In this document: one piece after another, positions 1 through 9,061 of the stretch
How the letters are laid out: each line of letters begins with the position of its first letter
How positions within the stretch are numbered: the first letter of the stretch is position 1
Assembly (NCBI RefSeq): GCF_001279775.1
Contig: NZ_LGDG01000244.1
Coordinates: forward strand, 1-64,000
Length of the DNA: 64,000 nt
Reading direction: 5' to 3'
Origin: Streptomyces sp. MMG1533
GTDB lineage: Bacteria; Actinomycetota; Actinomycetes; Streptomycetales; Streptomycetaceae
Notes under the pieces: model-generated
What the model was told of the DNA's origin: nothing
Seen by the model: only the letters and a program-made list of their open reading frames with translations
Database searches by the model: none
Made by a program: the position numbers and the translations under genes

Positions 1-100
1 TGCTGGCGGATCTTCCGACGAGCTCGGTGCAGCCCGAATCGAATGACGTCAATCGCAGCAGCGGTCCTCGCTCTGGAGCGGCAACGCTGAAAGACCTCAA

Positions 101-227
101 TGAGCACATTCACCTTGCCACCGCAACCCCGCGAGTGACACTACTTCTCACGAACGACTTCCCAGCTAACCAGCCGGTGACATCCACTCAGACGGACAAC
201 TGACAACCCACAAACACCGTCAGAGCC
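101..227. repeat. Diverged repeat, left copy (IS end-like)
   Basis: This stretch matches 1487-1614 in the same orientation. The first 39 bases agree at about 33 positions, including CCGCAACCCC, and a second matching block lies near 192-227 (ACAACTGAC). The right copy lies just outside the start of an IS21-type transposase remnant, so the pair may be ends of related IS copies. Bases 1-315 otherwise hold no gene I can support. Confidence 0.6.
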
Positions 228-315
228 ATCCTTGCGAAAACCATTGGTGCCCGGCTTGCTCCGCTGATGGACTGACGTCCTGCCGTGAGTCTGCCGCGCG
301 ACGGAGGTAGTGGTT

Positions 316-1071
316 GTGACAGGCTATGACGTGCTTGCCGAGGTGTACGAATGGCTCATCTCGGATGCAAAGTTGCCTCCAGCCGAGTTCGCTGCGTCGT
401 TCGACGACGTCCTCAATCTCCTGCCGTCGAACGCTCACGTCCTCGACTGTTCGTGCGGAACCGGACAGTTGGCGGTTGGCCTCGCCGGTCGTGGCATGCA
501 GGTTGTCGCAACTGACGCCAGCGAGGCGATGGTTCGTCGGACTGCAGAGTTGTCTGAGGAGTTCGGGGCATCCGTCCGGGCCGTACGGGCGAACTGGGAA
601 GAGTTGCCCGACCATTTCCAGGACAACACGTTCGACATGGTGTTCTGCGTTGGCAACTCGCTTCACCATGCCGCGGGCGCGACAGGCAGGGGTGCTGCTC
701 TGGGGTCGATGTCACGGCTTCTGCGCCCCGGCGGGCGCTTGGTACTCACATCCCGCACTTGGGAACTCGTGAGGGCCAGAGGTTCCCGGCTGGAGATCAG
801 TGACCGACTCGTCCGCCGGAACGGTCGCGATGCCCTCGTGGTCTACCGCTGGGAGATTGCGCCGCATTGGGAGGAGGAGCACCACATCGAGATTGCGATC
901 GCGCAAGTTGATGCGACCGGATTGGTTCTTGTCCGCTCGGAACTGCTGTCCTGCTGGCCCTACCGGTACGAGGAACTCGAAGTCGAGCTGCACCGGGTCG
1001 GACTCCAAGCGGAACTGAGCACGTTCGATCTTGAGGCCGAGAACTACATGGTGGTCGCGAGCAAGGTATAA
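316..1071 (+). CDS. Class I SAM-dependent methyltransferase
   Basis: A 251-residue Rossmann-fold methyltransferase. The SAM-binding motif I reads VLDCSCGTGQ at residues 42-51, the acidic motif is VVATDAS, and the late motif is LLRPGGRLVLTSR. The GTG at 316 is preferred over the GTG at 310 because GGAGG at 303-307 lies 8 nt before it. The fold is clear but the substrate is unknown; the overall form resembles Methyltransf_11/25 proteins that methylate small molecules. It stands alone between two copies of a diverged IS-end-like repeat (101-227 and 1487-1614), which suggests it may have travelled with an IS element. Confidence 0.85.
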   Translation: MTGYDVLAEVYEWLISDAKLPPAEFAASFDDVLNLLPSNAHVLDCSCGTGQLAVGLAGRGMQVVATDASEAMVRRTAELSEEFGASVRAVRANWEELPDHFQDNTFDMVFCVGNSLHHAAGATGRGAALGSMSRLLRPGGRLVLTSRTWELVRARGSRLEISDRLVRRNGRDALVVYRWEIAPHWEEEHHIEIAIAQVDATGLVLVRSELLSCWPYRYEELEVELHRVGLQAELSTFDLEAENYMVVASKV

Positions 1072-1145
1072 ACACCGGACTCTCAGTCCCTGGCCGGACC
1101 GCGCGGTTGCTCGCAGGACGCTTGCGCCCTCTCATCGGTGCGGGT

Positions 1146-1493
1146 TCAAGTGGTCAACGCAACGCCTCGGACGAGGAGTGCTCGTCGATCAGACGGCGGT
1201 AGATCCGGGGTGACGGTGTGGCGCTGTTTCCTGGTCGCGTCCAGATCAATGAGCAGGATCTCGTCGATCAGCAGCGTGAACGGATCCAGCTTCGACGGCC
1301 GCGCCGAAGCGGTTGTCGTGCGTGGCTGCGGCCAAGCCGAGGTCAGGGTCTTGTTGACCGTGCTCCAGGTGACGCCGTACTTGCACTGCAACGCCCGGTT
1401 CGACATGCCATCGCGGGAGTCGCGCCGCAGCGCGGCGTACAACTCGACCTTCGACTGGCCAGGCGGCATCGGGGGTGCTGCTTTACTGAGCAC
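1146..1493 (-). pseudogene. IS21-family IstA transposase, N-terminal remnant
   Basis: About the first 90 residues match the start of IS21-type IstA proteins of actinobacteria: a helix-turn-helix segment (RALQCKYGVTWSTVNKTL), then the typical LDPF and DLDATRKQRHTVT stretches. Homology stops near 1215, where the catalytic DDE domain should follow; the remaining C-terminal residues are unrelated. GTG start at 1493. The reading frame lies directly inside the right copy of the 127-bp repeat. It is a deleted transposase, not functional. Confidence 0.75.
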
Positions 1494-1614
1494 ATCCAGC
1501 TTGACACCGCAACCCCGATGGTGACGTCAGAATTCGCGAACATCTTTCTGGGCCATCACCTGGTGCCGTCAGCTTTCACGAACAACTGACGTCACCAACT
1601 ACCGACAGAACCAG
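1487..1614. repeat. Diverged repeat, right copy (IS end-like)
   Basis: Partner of 101-227. It overlaps the first codons of the IstA remnant and extends outward from it, the position expected for the terminal region of an IS21-type element. The rest of the 1494-1796 gap shows no gene. Confidence 0.6.
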
Positions 1615-1796
1615 ACCGCCAGCCACACACCTGAGTACGGCTACTCACATGGAGTGGCCATCAAGCCGGACTTCACCATGCGGCCGTCACAAAGGTCGCG
1701 GCAGGAGCAGTGTCTGACGGGGCCACCTGGTCCGTGCTTCCGACGCCGGGACACACGCCTGGGCGCACGCCCCCTGTCCGGCGATATCACCTGGTC

Positions 1797-2022
1797 ATGG
1801 CCGAATGCCGTGCGCATCCGAGTGATCTGACCGATGCCCGCTGGGAGTTGACCGAGCCGGTGCTGCCGGCGTGGCGGGCCGAGCGGCACCGGTATGCGCT
1901 GAACATCGGCCGCCCGCCGGAACACCACCTGCGCGAGATCATGAACGCGATCTTGTACGTGGACCGCACCGGGGTGCAGTGGCGCTACCTGCCGCACGGC
2001 TTCCCACCCTTTCTGTGGAATC
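1797..2022 (+). pseudogene. IS5-family transposase, N-terminal fragment
   Basis: Residues from ATG 1797 read SDLTDARWELTEPVLPAW, then DRTGVQWRYLPHGFPP, the signature N-terminal DUF4096-type region of IS5-family transposases. Homology breaks at about 2022, before the usual V(Y/W)GYF segment, and the frame then runs into unrelated DNA. Only about 75 of more than 250 residues remain, so the catalytic domain is missing. The break abuts the 3' end of the DUF6193-like gene on the other strand. Confidence 0.75.
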
Positions 2023-2046
2023 GGATTCGCCAAGTCCCAAGTGCTG

Positions 2047-2448
2047 TCAGCGAAGCGGATCGAGGACGTCGGGTGTTGCGTCCACGGCGGGACCGCAACC
2101 TGCGGGAAGGTGTGCGACAACCAATGCGACGGCTTCGTCGGCGGTGTCGGCTTCACCGACCTCTTCCCGTCCCGAACCTCGTGGTTCATGCAGCCTCAGC
2201 ACGCGAAATCGTTCACCGATGAGGGGGAAGATCGAGGGGAGGTCGCCGGACCAGGGAAAGCGGGTGCATCGGCTGAACTGCAGCGATCCGTGGCTGACCA
2301 GCGGGAACAATCTTCGCAGAGCAGGGGCGGCGTAAGCCGCCTCGACGAGGGGCTTGTCTATGAGGTTCTCGTGCATCTCTCGCACCAGCTGCCACTTGGC
2401 GTCTACTGGATCGTCAGATGCCGTCTGGGGCGTGTCGCTGTCGTCCAT
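2047..2448 (-). CDS. DUF6193-like protein
   Basis: A 133-residue protein. The core is PLVEAAYAAPALRRLFP, then SHGSLQFSRC, then the C-terminal pattern GEADTADEAVALVVAHLP and GCGPA, which I recognise from DUF6193 proteins of Streptomyces, annotated as linked to natural products but of unknown function. Stand-alone versions of about this length exist, so it may be complete. It starts at ATG 2448 and lies between IS5 and recombinase remnants, convergent with the IS5 fragment. Its function is unknown. Confidence 0.6.
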   Translation of the reverse strand: MDDSDTPQTASDDPVDAKWQLVREMHENLIDKPLVEAAYAAPALRRLFPLVSHGSLQFSRCTRFPWSGDLPSIFPLIGERFRVLRLHEPRGSGREEVGEADTADEAVALVVAHLPAGCGPAVDATPDVLDPLR

Positions 2449-2489
2449 GCGCGGACATTAGCGGACTCCGATGGGCTGGTTCCGGCACC

Positions 2490-3480
2490 TACCCCGTCGA
2501 TGTCACCTCGGCGATCGGCGGCAGGGCTGCGGTGGCCGGGATCCCGAGCCGGCGTGGTGTCGGCCCCGCGGGAGCAGGGACACCGGTGAGCCGTTCCAGG
2601 AGTTGGCCGAGGCCGGCCTGGCCGCCGTCGACGGCGGCTCGTTCGTCGTCGGCGAGAGGGGATGCTGGCGAGCATCTTCTGCAGGTTCTCCTTCGCCTCC
2701 AGCAGCCGGCCCCTGCTGGAGTCCTTCGGGGCGTAGAAGTCGCAGCGTGCGCAGGCCATGCGGTGCCGGCACTGTTCGAGGAAGGTGTAGGTGCACCAGC
2801 CGCGGCCGAGGCCGAAGTACTGCCACGGTTCGCCGTTGGCGGCGGCGCCAGAGGCGACCGCGCCGCGGCCGACGAGGACCTCGATGGTGCGGACGTCGCG
2901 GGCGAAGCAGCCGGCGTCGTTGCAGGCCCTGGCCAAGGTGTCCGGAGTGAGCCTCGCGTAGTGAGTCGTCGCGTCAGGCGTCCGGTGACCGAGCCATTCC
3001 TGCAGCTCGAACAGCGTCATCGGCTCCTTGGCGTTGTAGAGCCGGCTGGCGATCGTGGAGCGGGCCCGGCAGCTGGTGACGTTGCCCCGGACCTCCGCGG
3101 TGGGGACGCCGGACCTGCGGCAGAGCATCGGGATGATCGCCGTGTTGATGTAGTGCTTGGCGACCCGGCGGGCTCGGTGGGCGAAGAAGTCGGCGCACTC
3201 GTCGGTTGCGCCCGAGCATCGGCGGCTGGGCGGACCTGACGGCCTGCCACGCCTCGATGACCTGGCCGAGCAGCGGGTCGACGGGCTTGGTGAACGAGGT
3301 TCCAGTCCTGTGGGTGGGCACGTCCGGCAGGCAGACAGCGTCGCGGGCAAGGACCTCGCCGGAATCGCCGGGGATGGGCAGGCTGTCGTGCTGCCAGCGG
3401 ATGCAGCCCACCCACAGTCGAGAGCGTTACACCGCCAACCGGTGGCCGGAAAGGCGCCGCCAGGAGGCCGTGTCGTTCAC
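2490..3480 (-). pseudogene. Tyrosine recombinase/integrase, frameshifted and 5'-truncated
   Basis: Three minus-strand frames together give one tyrosine recombinase. The first runs from about 3411 (CIRWQHDSLPIP, then RTGTSFTKPVDPLLGQ). It passes near 3205-3215 into a second frame with the catalytic region (RARSTIASRLYN, ELQEWLGHRTPDATTHYARL) and the family's Cys-rich tail (HRMACARCDFYAPKDSS). Near 2662 one extra base shifts the frame again, and the end (ADDERAAVDGGQAGL, QLLERLTGVPAPAGPTPR) is read in a third frame. The N-terminal DNA-binding part is missing; the remnant stops at the triple heptamer at 3474-3494. It is inactive unless both frameshifts are sequencing errors. Confidence 0.8.
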
Positions 3481-3494
3481 CGTTCACCGTTCAC
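3474..3494. repeat. Three tandem copies of a 7-bp unit (CGTTCAC)
   Basis: CGTTCAC occurs three times head to tail at 3474-3480, 3481-3487 and 3488-3494. It marks the exact point where two 5'-truncated genes of opposite strand meet. The last copy codes the VH of the DUF6192 segment FTVHRIL, so the extra copies are duplications of a coding heptamer at the junction. Confidence 0.85.
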
Positions 3495-3989
3495 CGCATC
3501 CTCGCGTCGGCCGTGGACGAGGACGAGCGGTGGGCGGCGATCGAGGACGCACCGTTCAACCCGCGCACCGGGGCGAGGCAATGGACGCCGGACGGTGCGA
3601 AGCGGGTTGTCGGCCAGCGGGTCGACCGGCCGGTCACGGTGGACGAGAAGGTCCAGGCCGTGGCCGACCTGAACCAGGGACGACGAGGTCGCCGCCCAGG
3701 TCGCCACCGACCTGCTGAAGCGGCCGGCGGTCACCGAACACGTCACCCCAGCCGAAAAGGTCCGGGGCGTCGCTGAGCTGACCAGGAACGACACCGTCGC
3801 GCAGAAGGTCACTAGCAGACTGCTGCACCGCCCGGACGCCGCCCGGAAGACAATGCGGGACGACACCGCCCGGACGCTCGTCAACCGCGCCCAGTTCGAC
3901 AACTCCCACGAGACACGGGACCGGATCCGGGAGCGCACCCCGGCCGTCCGCGCGACCGAGCACACCATTAAAAGTCTCTGCGGCAATGC
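3481..3989 (+). pseudogene. DUF6192-family protein remnant
   Basis: Begins without a start codon at FTVHRILAS and continues DERWAAIEDAPFNPRTG, QWTPDGAKRVVGQRV, matching the middle of DUF6192 proteins, which are common in Streptomyces mobile elements. An extra A near 3671 shifts the frame; after it the typical helical repeats follow (DDEVAAQVATDLLKRP, then NDTVAQKVTSRLL). At about 3987 it runs into a truncated IstB gene. Both ends and the frame are broken. Function of the family is not known. Confidence 0.7.
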
Positions 3990-4523
3990 GATTTCGACGC
4001 CCACCCGAACATCGACCCAGCCGTGATACACACCCTCGCATCTTGCGAATGGGTGGAGAAGGGACTTCCACTCTGCCTCATAGGAGATTCCGGAACAGGG
4101 AAGTCCCACCTGCTGATCGCGCTCACAACCGAGGCAGCGATGGCCGACTACCGGGTGAAGTACGTCCTGGCCACCAAGCTGGTCAACGAGCTGGTCGAAG
4201 CCGCCGCCGAGAAGCAGCTGACCAAGACGATCGCCCGCTACGGACACGTCGATCTCCTCGCGATCGACGAGCTGGGATACATGGAACTCGACAAACACGG
4301 CGCCGAGTTGCTGTTTCAGGTTCTAACCGAACGGGAGGAATAGAACAGCGTCGCCATCGCCTCCAACGAAAGTTTTGGAGGGTGGACCAAAACGTTTACC
4401 GATCCCCGGCTCTGCGCGGCCATCGTCGACCGTCTCACCTTCGGCGGGAGCATCATCGAGACCGGCACCGACTCCTTCCGCCGCGCCCAGACCCGAGCCA
4501 GGGCCGAACAGGCCGCAGGCTGA
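3987..4523 (+). pseudogene. IS21-family IstB ATPase, truncated with internal stop
   Basis: Reads FDAHPNIDPAVIHTL, then the Walker A motif GDSGTGKSHLL, Walker B LLAIDELGYMEL and ELLFQVLTEREE. A TAG at 4341-4343 stands where the family has a lysine codon; beyond it the same frame continues to the normal C-terminus (SVAIASNESFGGWTKTF, TDPRLCAAIVDRLTFGG) and stops at 4523. The first roughly 90 residues are missing at the junction with DUF6192. Its strand is opposite to the istA piece at 1146-1493, so the two are probably from different IS21 insertions. Confidence 0.85.
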
Positions 4524-4748
4524 CGATCACAACGGACCCTTCCCCTGTTCGTTTCTGCGCGCCGTTCCTCTACGCTCAAGGAGGTCATCAACTGCCACAT
4601 GACATCTGCCCGGTGACGGAGTCAGCGTGGGGTGCGCGTCCCCGCTCCACGCCACCACTGGACGGCTTCAGGCGCAGCCACGGGTCGGCACATCCGGACG
4701 CCGACGACCCCGTTGGCGCGTCCCGCCGGGCGGCGAAAGGGAAGCGCC

Positions 4749-5945
4749 GTGCCTTCGGCTTCGGCGAACTACCGCACCCTGCTGCGCACTTCGGGTGCCG
4801 CGGCCTTCTTCCTTCCCGCCGCTGTCGGGCGTCTGGGCATCGCCATGACGGGCATCGGCATCGTCTGGCTGGTGCACACACGCACCGGGTCGTATGCCGC
4901 CGCGGGCCTCGTCACCGGCGGATTCGCTGTCGCGGACGCCGTCGCCGGGCCCCAAATCGGGCGCCTTGTCGACCGGTTCGGGCAGACGCGGGTGCTTCCC
5001 TGCGCGCTGTGCGCACATGCCGGGGCCGTGGCGCTGCTGCTCGCCGGCGCCGTTCCGGACCTCGTCGCCGGAGTGCTCGTCGGGGCAACACTGCCCCAGC
5101 TCACCGCCCTGTCCGCCGCTCGCTGGGCCGCCCTGCTGTCCGGCGAACGGGCTGCCGCGCTGCCCACCGCCTTCGCCCTGGAGGCCCTCGCCAACGGCGT
5201 GTCCTACCTGGCCGGGCCGGCCCTGGTGAGCGTCCTCGGTGCGGCGGGCCGCCCGGGCACCGGGGTGCTGCTCGCCGCCGTGCTCGTCGTCGGCGGCGGG
5301 CTCGCCCTCGCCACCCAGCGCCGCACCACGCCACCCCTCACCGGCCGCGCCGAACGCCGGCACGCCGGACGCGCCCTGCTCCGCTCCGCATTCCTGCGGC
5401 AGGTCGCGCTCGGCCTCACGCTCGGGGTGTTCTTCGGCGCGATGCAGGTGTCCGTCACCGCATACGCCGTCGGACGCGGCACCCCGGACGCGGCAGCGCC
5501 GCTCTACTTCGCCTCCAACTGCACCAATCTGGTGGGTGGCTGGGCCTACGGAGCATGGCGTCACGGCAGCTCACCCCGGCGCCACCAGGCCGCAGCCGCA
5601 GCCGGCCTCACCCTCGCGAGCCTCCCGCTGACCATCCTCGACAAGCCCCTCGCGATCGGCGCCACCCTCGCCCTGACCGGACTCGCTGTCCCGGTCCTGC
5701 TGATCCTCACCTCCGTCCTCACCCAGTCTTCGGTCCCGCACGCCGTCCTCACCCAGGCGTTCACCTGGGGCAACTCCGCAAGCGCCGCAGGATCAGCAGC
5801 CGCCGCGGCGGTCGCGGGACGGGTGGTCGACGCGGGCGGTGCACACTGCGGCTTCGGCGTGGCGGCGGGGGCCGCGGTGGCGATGACGGTCCTGGCGCTC
5901 GGCGGTCTGCGGGACTCATCAGCAGCCGAGGACGAACGGCCTTGA
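4749..5945 (+). CDS. MFS transporter
   Basis: A 398-residue membrane protein with about twelve hydrophobic segments and the MFS loop 2-3 signature in the form GRLVDRFGQTR. It is probably an efflux permease of the inner membrane; the substrate cannot be read. GTG at 4749 is chosen because an AAAGGGAAG ribosome binding site lies directly upstream and the protein then begins PSASANYRTLLR, just before the first membrane segment. Position 4524-4748, between the istB remnant and this gene, holds no other gene. It stands alone, with no regulator beside it. Confidence 0.85.
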   Translation: MPSASANYRTLLRTSGAAAFFLPAAVGRLGIAMTGIGIVWLVHTRTGSYAAAGLVTGGFAVADAVAGPQIGRLVDRFGQTRVLPCALCAHAGAVALLLAGAVPDLVAGVLVGATLPQLTALSAARWAALLSGERAAALPTAFALEALANGVSYLAGPALVSVLGAAGRPGTGVLLAAVLVVGGGLALATQRRTTPPLTGRAERRHAGRALLRSAFLRQVALGLTLGVFFGAMQVSVTAYAVGRGTPDAAAPLYFASNCTNLVGGWAYGAWRHGSSPRRHQAAAAAGLTLASLPLTILDKPLAIGATLALTGLAVPVLLILTSVLTQSSVPHAVLTQAFTWGNSASAAGSAAAAAVAGRVVDAGGAHCGFGVAAGAAVAMTVLALGGLRDSSAAEDERP

Positions 5946-6122
5946 CCCTGGCCGGAGGACGGCCGCTATCAGGACACCGAGGAAGGAGCCGAGCCCCCGC
6001 AAACGGTGTCAAAACTCACTGACATTCTCCGCCTCACGGAACAGGAACCGCTGCCAGGACCCATCGAGATGCGGTGTTCTGTCTCGTCGACGAAGCCAGC
6101 CGCCGGTGAGCGCCGCCGAGCA

Positions 6123-6610
6123 TCATGTCAGCGGCCGCTCACCCCTTGCCGTAGGCAGGGTTCGGATGCGTAGATGACCGTCGATGCCGCCCGTGGCGAA
6201 GAGTCTGCTGTCCGGTGAGAACGCAGATGCCGTGACGTAGCCGCTGTGGCCGATTTGTGGACCGGTCAGCTCAGTCCAGGTAGTCGTTTCCCAGATGTCG
6301 AAGCTGAAGTCCGGTTCTTCCGGATCGCTAGAGACCCGGTCGCCGCTGACGGCTACGAGGATGCGCCCGTCCAGGGAGAACGCCATCTCCGTAACCATGG
6401 CACTGAGCATTCGAGAGGCTCATGGATCATCTGGCGTGTACGTATGTCCCAGAGCTGGATGTCGTCGCTGCCGGTGGCGAGCACATCGCCTTTCGGTGTG
6501 AGGGCCAGGGCGGTGACGTCCGATTCGTGGCCGCGCAGGGGTGCGTCGATCCGTGTCTGCTCTTGTGCCTCCCAGAGCTGGGCAACGCCACCATCCGTAG
6601 TGACCCCCAC
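6123..6610 (-). pseudogene. WD40-repeat protein remnant with frameshift
   Basis: Two minus-strand frames carry consecutive WD40 blades: ALALTPKGDVLATGSDD with IQLWDI in the first (to about 6410), then TEMAFSLDGRILVAVSGD and SAFSPDSRLFATGGIDG in the second. The shift lies near 6405-6412. This is the C-terminal part of a WD40 domain, which in Streptomyces is often attached to a kinase or nSTAND ATPase; nothing upstream of 6610 belongs to it. It is 5'-truncated and probably dead. Confidence 0.7.
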
Positions 6611-6635
6611 CGGTCACCCAGAACAGGACCACCCG

Positions 6636-6841
6636 ATGACCACCACCACTCCCGCTCCCCCGATCGCGGAACCGGACCCCTCCGCCCTGACCTGCCCCGG
6701 CGGCCGGGTCGGCCCCTGCTCCGGATGCCAGCGTCAGACCCACACATACGGCAGCGGTGGCAGCCCCCTGTGCCAGTGGTGCATGACTCCGCTCTGGAGA
6801 AGTGGGGCCCGGACGTGCGGTTCGTCAGCACGCACTCCTAG
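6636..6841 (+). pseudogene. Small zinc-ribbon-like protein, frameshifted
   Basis: ATG 6636, with AGGA 7 nt upstream, starts a protein with two CxxC knuckles (CSGC and CQWC) around the motif TYGSGGSPLCQWC, a likely zinc ribbon. Near 6790 the frame slips; the other frame finishes EKWGPDVRFVSTHS with a stop at 6841, which fits the expected end of such proteins. I have seen similar short proteins near integrative elements of Streptomyces but cannot name a function. It is divergent from the WD40 remnant. Confidence 0.5.
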
Positions 6842-6935
6842 GCCAGCCCGCGGCAACCATGCCCGTCGCGGACTCGGTCGGGTGAAGCTGCCGGCACAGC
6901 AGAACTCCCGGGGGCGCCGGCGCGTAATGCCGTGT

Positions 6936-7142
6936 ATGAAGCCGATCAACGAAGCACATGTGGCAGTACCGGGGCTGGCCGTGGTGGAGGTCGCCGACGA
7001 CGACGCATCCGCGTTCGCGGTGCAGGAGCTGCTCGCCGCACGGTGGGCCATCGCGCCGGCGGACCGTACGACCCGGGAACCCGGCGAGCCCGGCGTGCGA
7101 CTGCGCTGCTTCCTGGACATGCGCCAGGAGCCCGACACGTAA
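6936..7142 (+). CDS. DUF6207-family small protein
   Basis: A 68-residue protein. MKPINEAHV at the start, FAVQELLAARWA in the middle, then DRTTREPGEPGVRLRCFLD near the end, identify it as DUF6207, a small family widespread in Streptomyces with no known function. The ATG at 6936 matches the usual N-terminus; an in-frame ATG at 6927 is possible. There is no operon partner. It looks intact. Confidence 0.7.
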   Translation: MKPINEAHVAVPGLAVVEVADDDASAFAVQELLAARWAIAPADRTTREPGEPGVRLRCFLDMRQEPDT

Positions 7143-7260
7143 CCTCCACGGGCGTGCGCCTTGTGGCCGGCCAGGTCGCCGCGATGGACAGCGCGCCCCC
7201 GGTCCGCCATGCTGCCTTGGCGATCATGCGCCAGCGTCGGCTGCATTGTGTGAGGGGTGG

Positions 7261-7812
7261 GTGTTGGTGGAGCAATTGCAGGTCGAGGCTATGCCGCCGC
7301 AGCGCATGCGGTACCGGTGTACGCGTCTCCAACGCGTACTGCCTGTTCTGCCCCTCCTTGTCGTCGTCGTGGGCACGAGGGTCTTCGAATGGATGGCCTG
7401 GAGGCTCACCGGGTCTGAGATGGCCGAGTCATTGGGTACGTGGGGCGCCATGCTGCTCGTGCTGTTGATCCTCGGGCAGTACTTCGGCGTCACTCTCACG
7501 GAGTCGACGGCCGTCGTGCACAGCCTCCGCCTCCGGACCATCCAGTGGTCGAACGTCCAGGCCATCCGTGTCGAACGCTTTCGGGGCGCCCAAATCGTTG
7601 TGATCTACGAAGCGGGTGGCCGTCGTACGCGCCTGCGGGCACCGATCACCGGGTTTCTCTGCCGGGATCACGAGTTCGGGGAGAAGTTCCGCGCCATCGA
7701 CAGGTGGTGGCTGGACCATCGCGGCCCGGATTGGACGCCTGTCCTGCTTCCGGGGGCGCAGTGGGGCGGCCCACCGGTTCCTGACGGGAACCCTTTTACC
7801 TCTCCCACGTAG
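7261..7812 (+). CDS. Membrane protein with PH-like domain
   Basis: About 183 residues. Two membrane segments (VLPVLPLLVVVVGTRVF, and LLVLLILGQYFGVTLTES) are followed by a short beta-rich region (VQAIRVERFRGAQIVVIYEAGG) that resembles bacterial PH (bPH2-type) domains. It would sit in the inner membrane with the PH-like part in the cytoplasm. Start is GTG 7261, or the GTG at 7267 which has better spacing from AGGGG at 7253-7257. No partner gene is adjacent and no function can be assigned. Confidence 0.6.
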   Translation: MLVEQLQVEAMPPQRMRYRCTRLQRVLPVLPLLVVVVGTRVFEWMAWRLTGSEMAESLGTWGAMLLVLLILGQYFGVTLTESTAVVHSLRLRTIQWSNVQAIRVERFRGAQIVVIYEAGGRRTRLRAPITGFLCRDHEFGEKFRAIDRWWLDHRGPDWTPVLLPGAQWGGPPVPDGNPFTSPT

Positions 7813-8009
7813 TCGGCTGCCGGTCCACGCACCGTCGGGCAGCGGATGCTCCTGGGTGCCCTGGGGCGGATCCGGTGCTTTCGCCGTCGTAGCAGGCGGT
7901 CATTGCGCAGAGGGCCGAGGCGGCGATGCCGGGCCGCCAGCACTGCCGGGCATACACGGTGGGGAGAACATGATCGGCTCCTGGTGCAGAGGACGACGGA
8001 ACGCCGCTT

Positions 8010-8936
8010 TCATGCGCTGCGTGGTCGGCGTCCCGACGCCTTCTTGGCGGTCTTCTTCACGGCGGGCTTCTTGGCCGGCTGCTTCTTCGCGGCCGTCTTC
8101 TTCTTCGTGGTCTTCTTCGCCGGCAGGTCGTGCACTTCGGCTTCCGCGCCCTCACCGCGGGAGGCCCTGGCCTGCTGCACGGACTCCGTCAGGGCGGCCA
8201 TGAGGTCCAAAACCTTGCCCGGCTCCCCGGGCTCCGGCGCCTCGGGCAGCTCACGGTCCTCCCGCTTCGCCTCGATGATCTTCGCCATGGCGTCGGTGTA
8301 GGCGTCCTGGAACTGCGGCCCGTCGAGATCCTCACGGCTCATGCTCTCCATCAGGGCGAGCGCGCCCTCGATCTCGTCCTCCGTCAGCTCCACGGGCGGC
8401 GGCAGGAGCTCGGACGGGTCGCGGATCTCGTCCGGCCACCGCATCGCGTGCAGCACGATCACGTCCTCGCGCACGCGCAGCAAGCCCAGTCTCTCCCTGC
8501 CGCTCCAGGCGTACTTCGCGACCGCGACCTTGGACGAGCGTCCGAGGGCCTGGACAAGCAGCTTGTACGGCTTGGCCGCGACCTGCCCGTCCGGCTGGAG
8601 GTAGTAGCCCTCACCGATCTGGATCGGGTCGATGGATTCCAGCGGCACGAACGCCTCGATCTCGATCGCCTTCGCCGTCGGCAGCGGCAGTTCCCTCAGC
8701 TCGTCATCGCTGATGGCGACGATCTGGTCCTTCGACCACTCGTAGCCTTTACCGATCTCCGACTGGGCAACCTCGCGGTCCTCCAGCTCGCACACCTTCC
8801 GCACCCGCACCCGCCCCATGTCCTCCAGGTGGTACTGGTGGAACTGGATGCTGTGGTCCTCCGTCGCCGACTGAACGCGAATCGGCACCGTGACCAGGCC
8901 GAAGCTGATGGCGCCGGACCAGATCGTTCGGGGCAT
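8010..8936 (-). CDS. ku: Ku protein (bacterial non-homologous end joining)
   Basis: A 308-residue bacterial Ku. It opens MPRTIWSGAISFGLVTVP, followed by the core beta-barrel (YEWSKDQIVAI, IEIEAFVPLESIDPI, RLGLLRVREDVIVLH), and ends in a long lysine/alanine-rich tail of KKT/AAKK repeats, as in the extended C-termini of Streptomyces Ku that bind DNA. Ku encircles broken DNA ends and recruits the ligase LigD. No ligase gene is intact here; a scrap of an ATP-dependent ligase lies at 11295-11483 on the other strand. Streptomyces often carry several ku genes. Confidence 0.93.
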   Translation of the reverse strand: MPRTIWSGAISFGLVTVPIRVQSATEDHSIQFHQYHLEDMGRVRVRKVCELEDREVAQSEIGKGYEWSKDQIVAISDDELRELPLPTAKAIEIEAFVPLESIDPIQIGEGYYLQPDGQVAAKPYKLLVQALGRSSKVAVAKYAWSGRERLGLLRVREDVIVLHAMRWPDEIRDPSELLPPPVELTEDEIEGALALMESMSREDLDGPQFQDAYTDAMAKIIEAKREDRELPEAPEPGEPGKVLDLMAALTESVQQARASRGEGAEAEVHDLPAKKTTKKKTAAKKQPAKKPAVKKTAKKASGRRPRSA

Positions 8937-9061
8937 GGCAGACCTCCCGCAGCAGCCCCGAGCATCCTCAGCCTAAGACTCGAGTACTCCCCCGGCCTCC
9001 TGCGGCAGCCGTCCTGGGGAACCGACGTTCGCACCGGGTCCGCGGACCGCGTCCGCAGAAC

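Noticed and set aside
3986..6022. A 678-codon plus-strand open frame across istB and the MFS gene
   Set aside because: It is Arg/Pro/His-rich, crosses two recognisable genes in another frame and has no family features.
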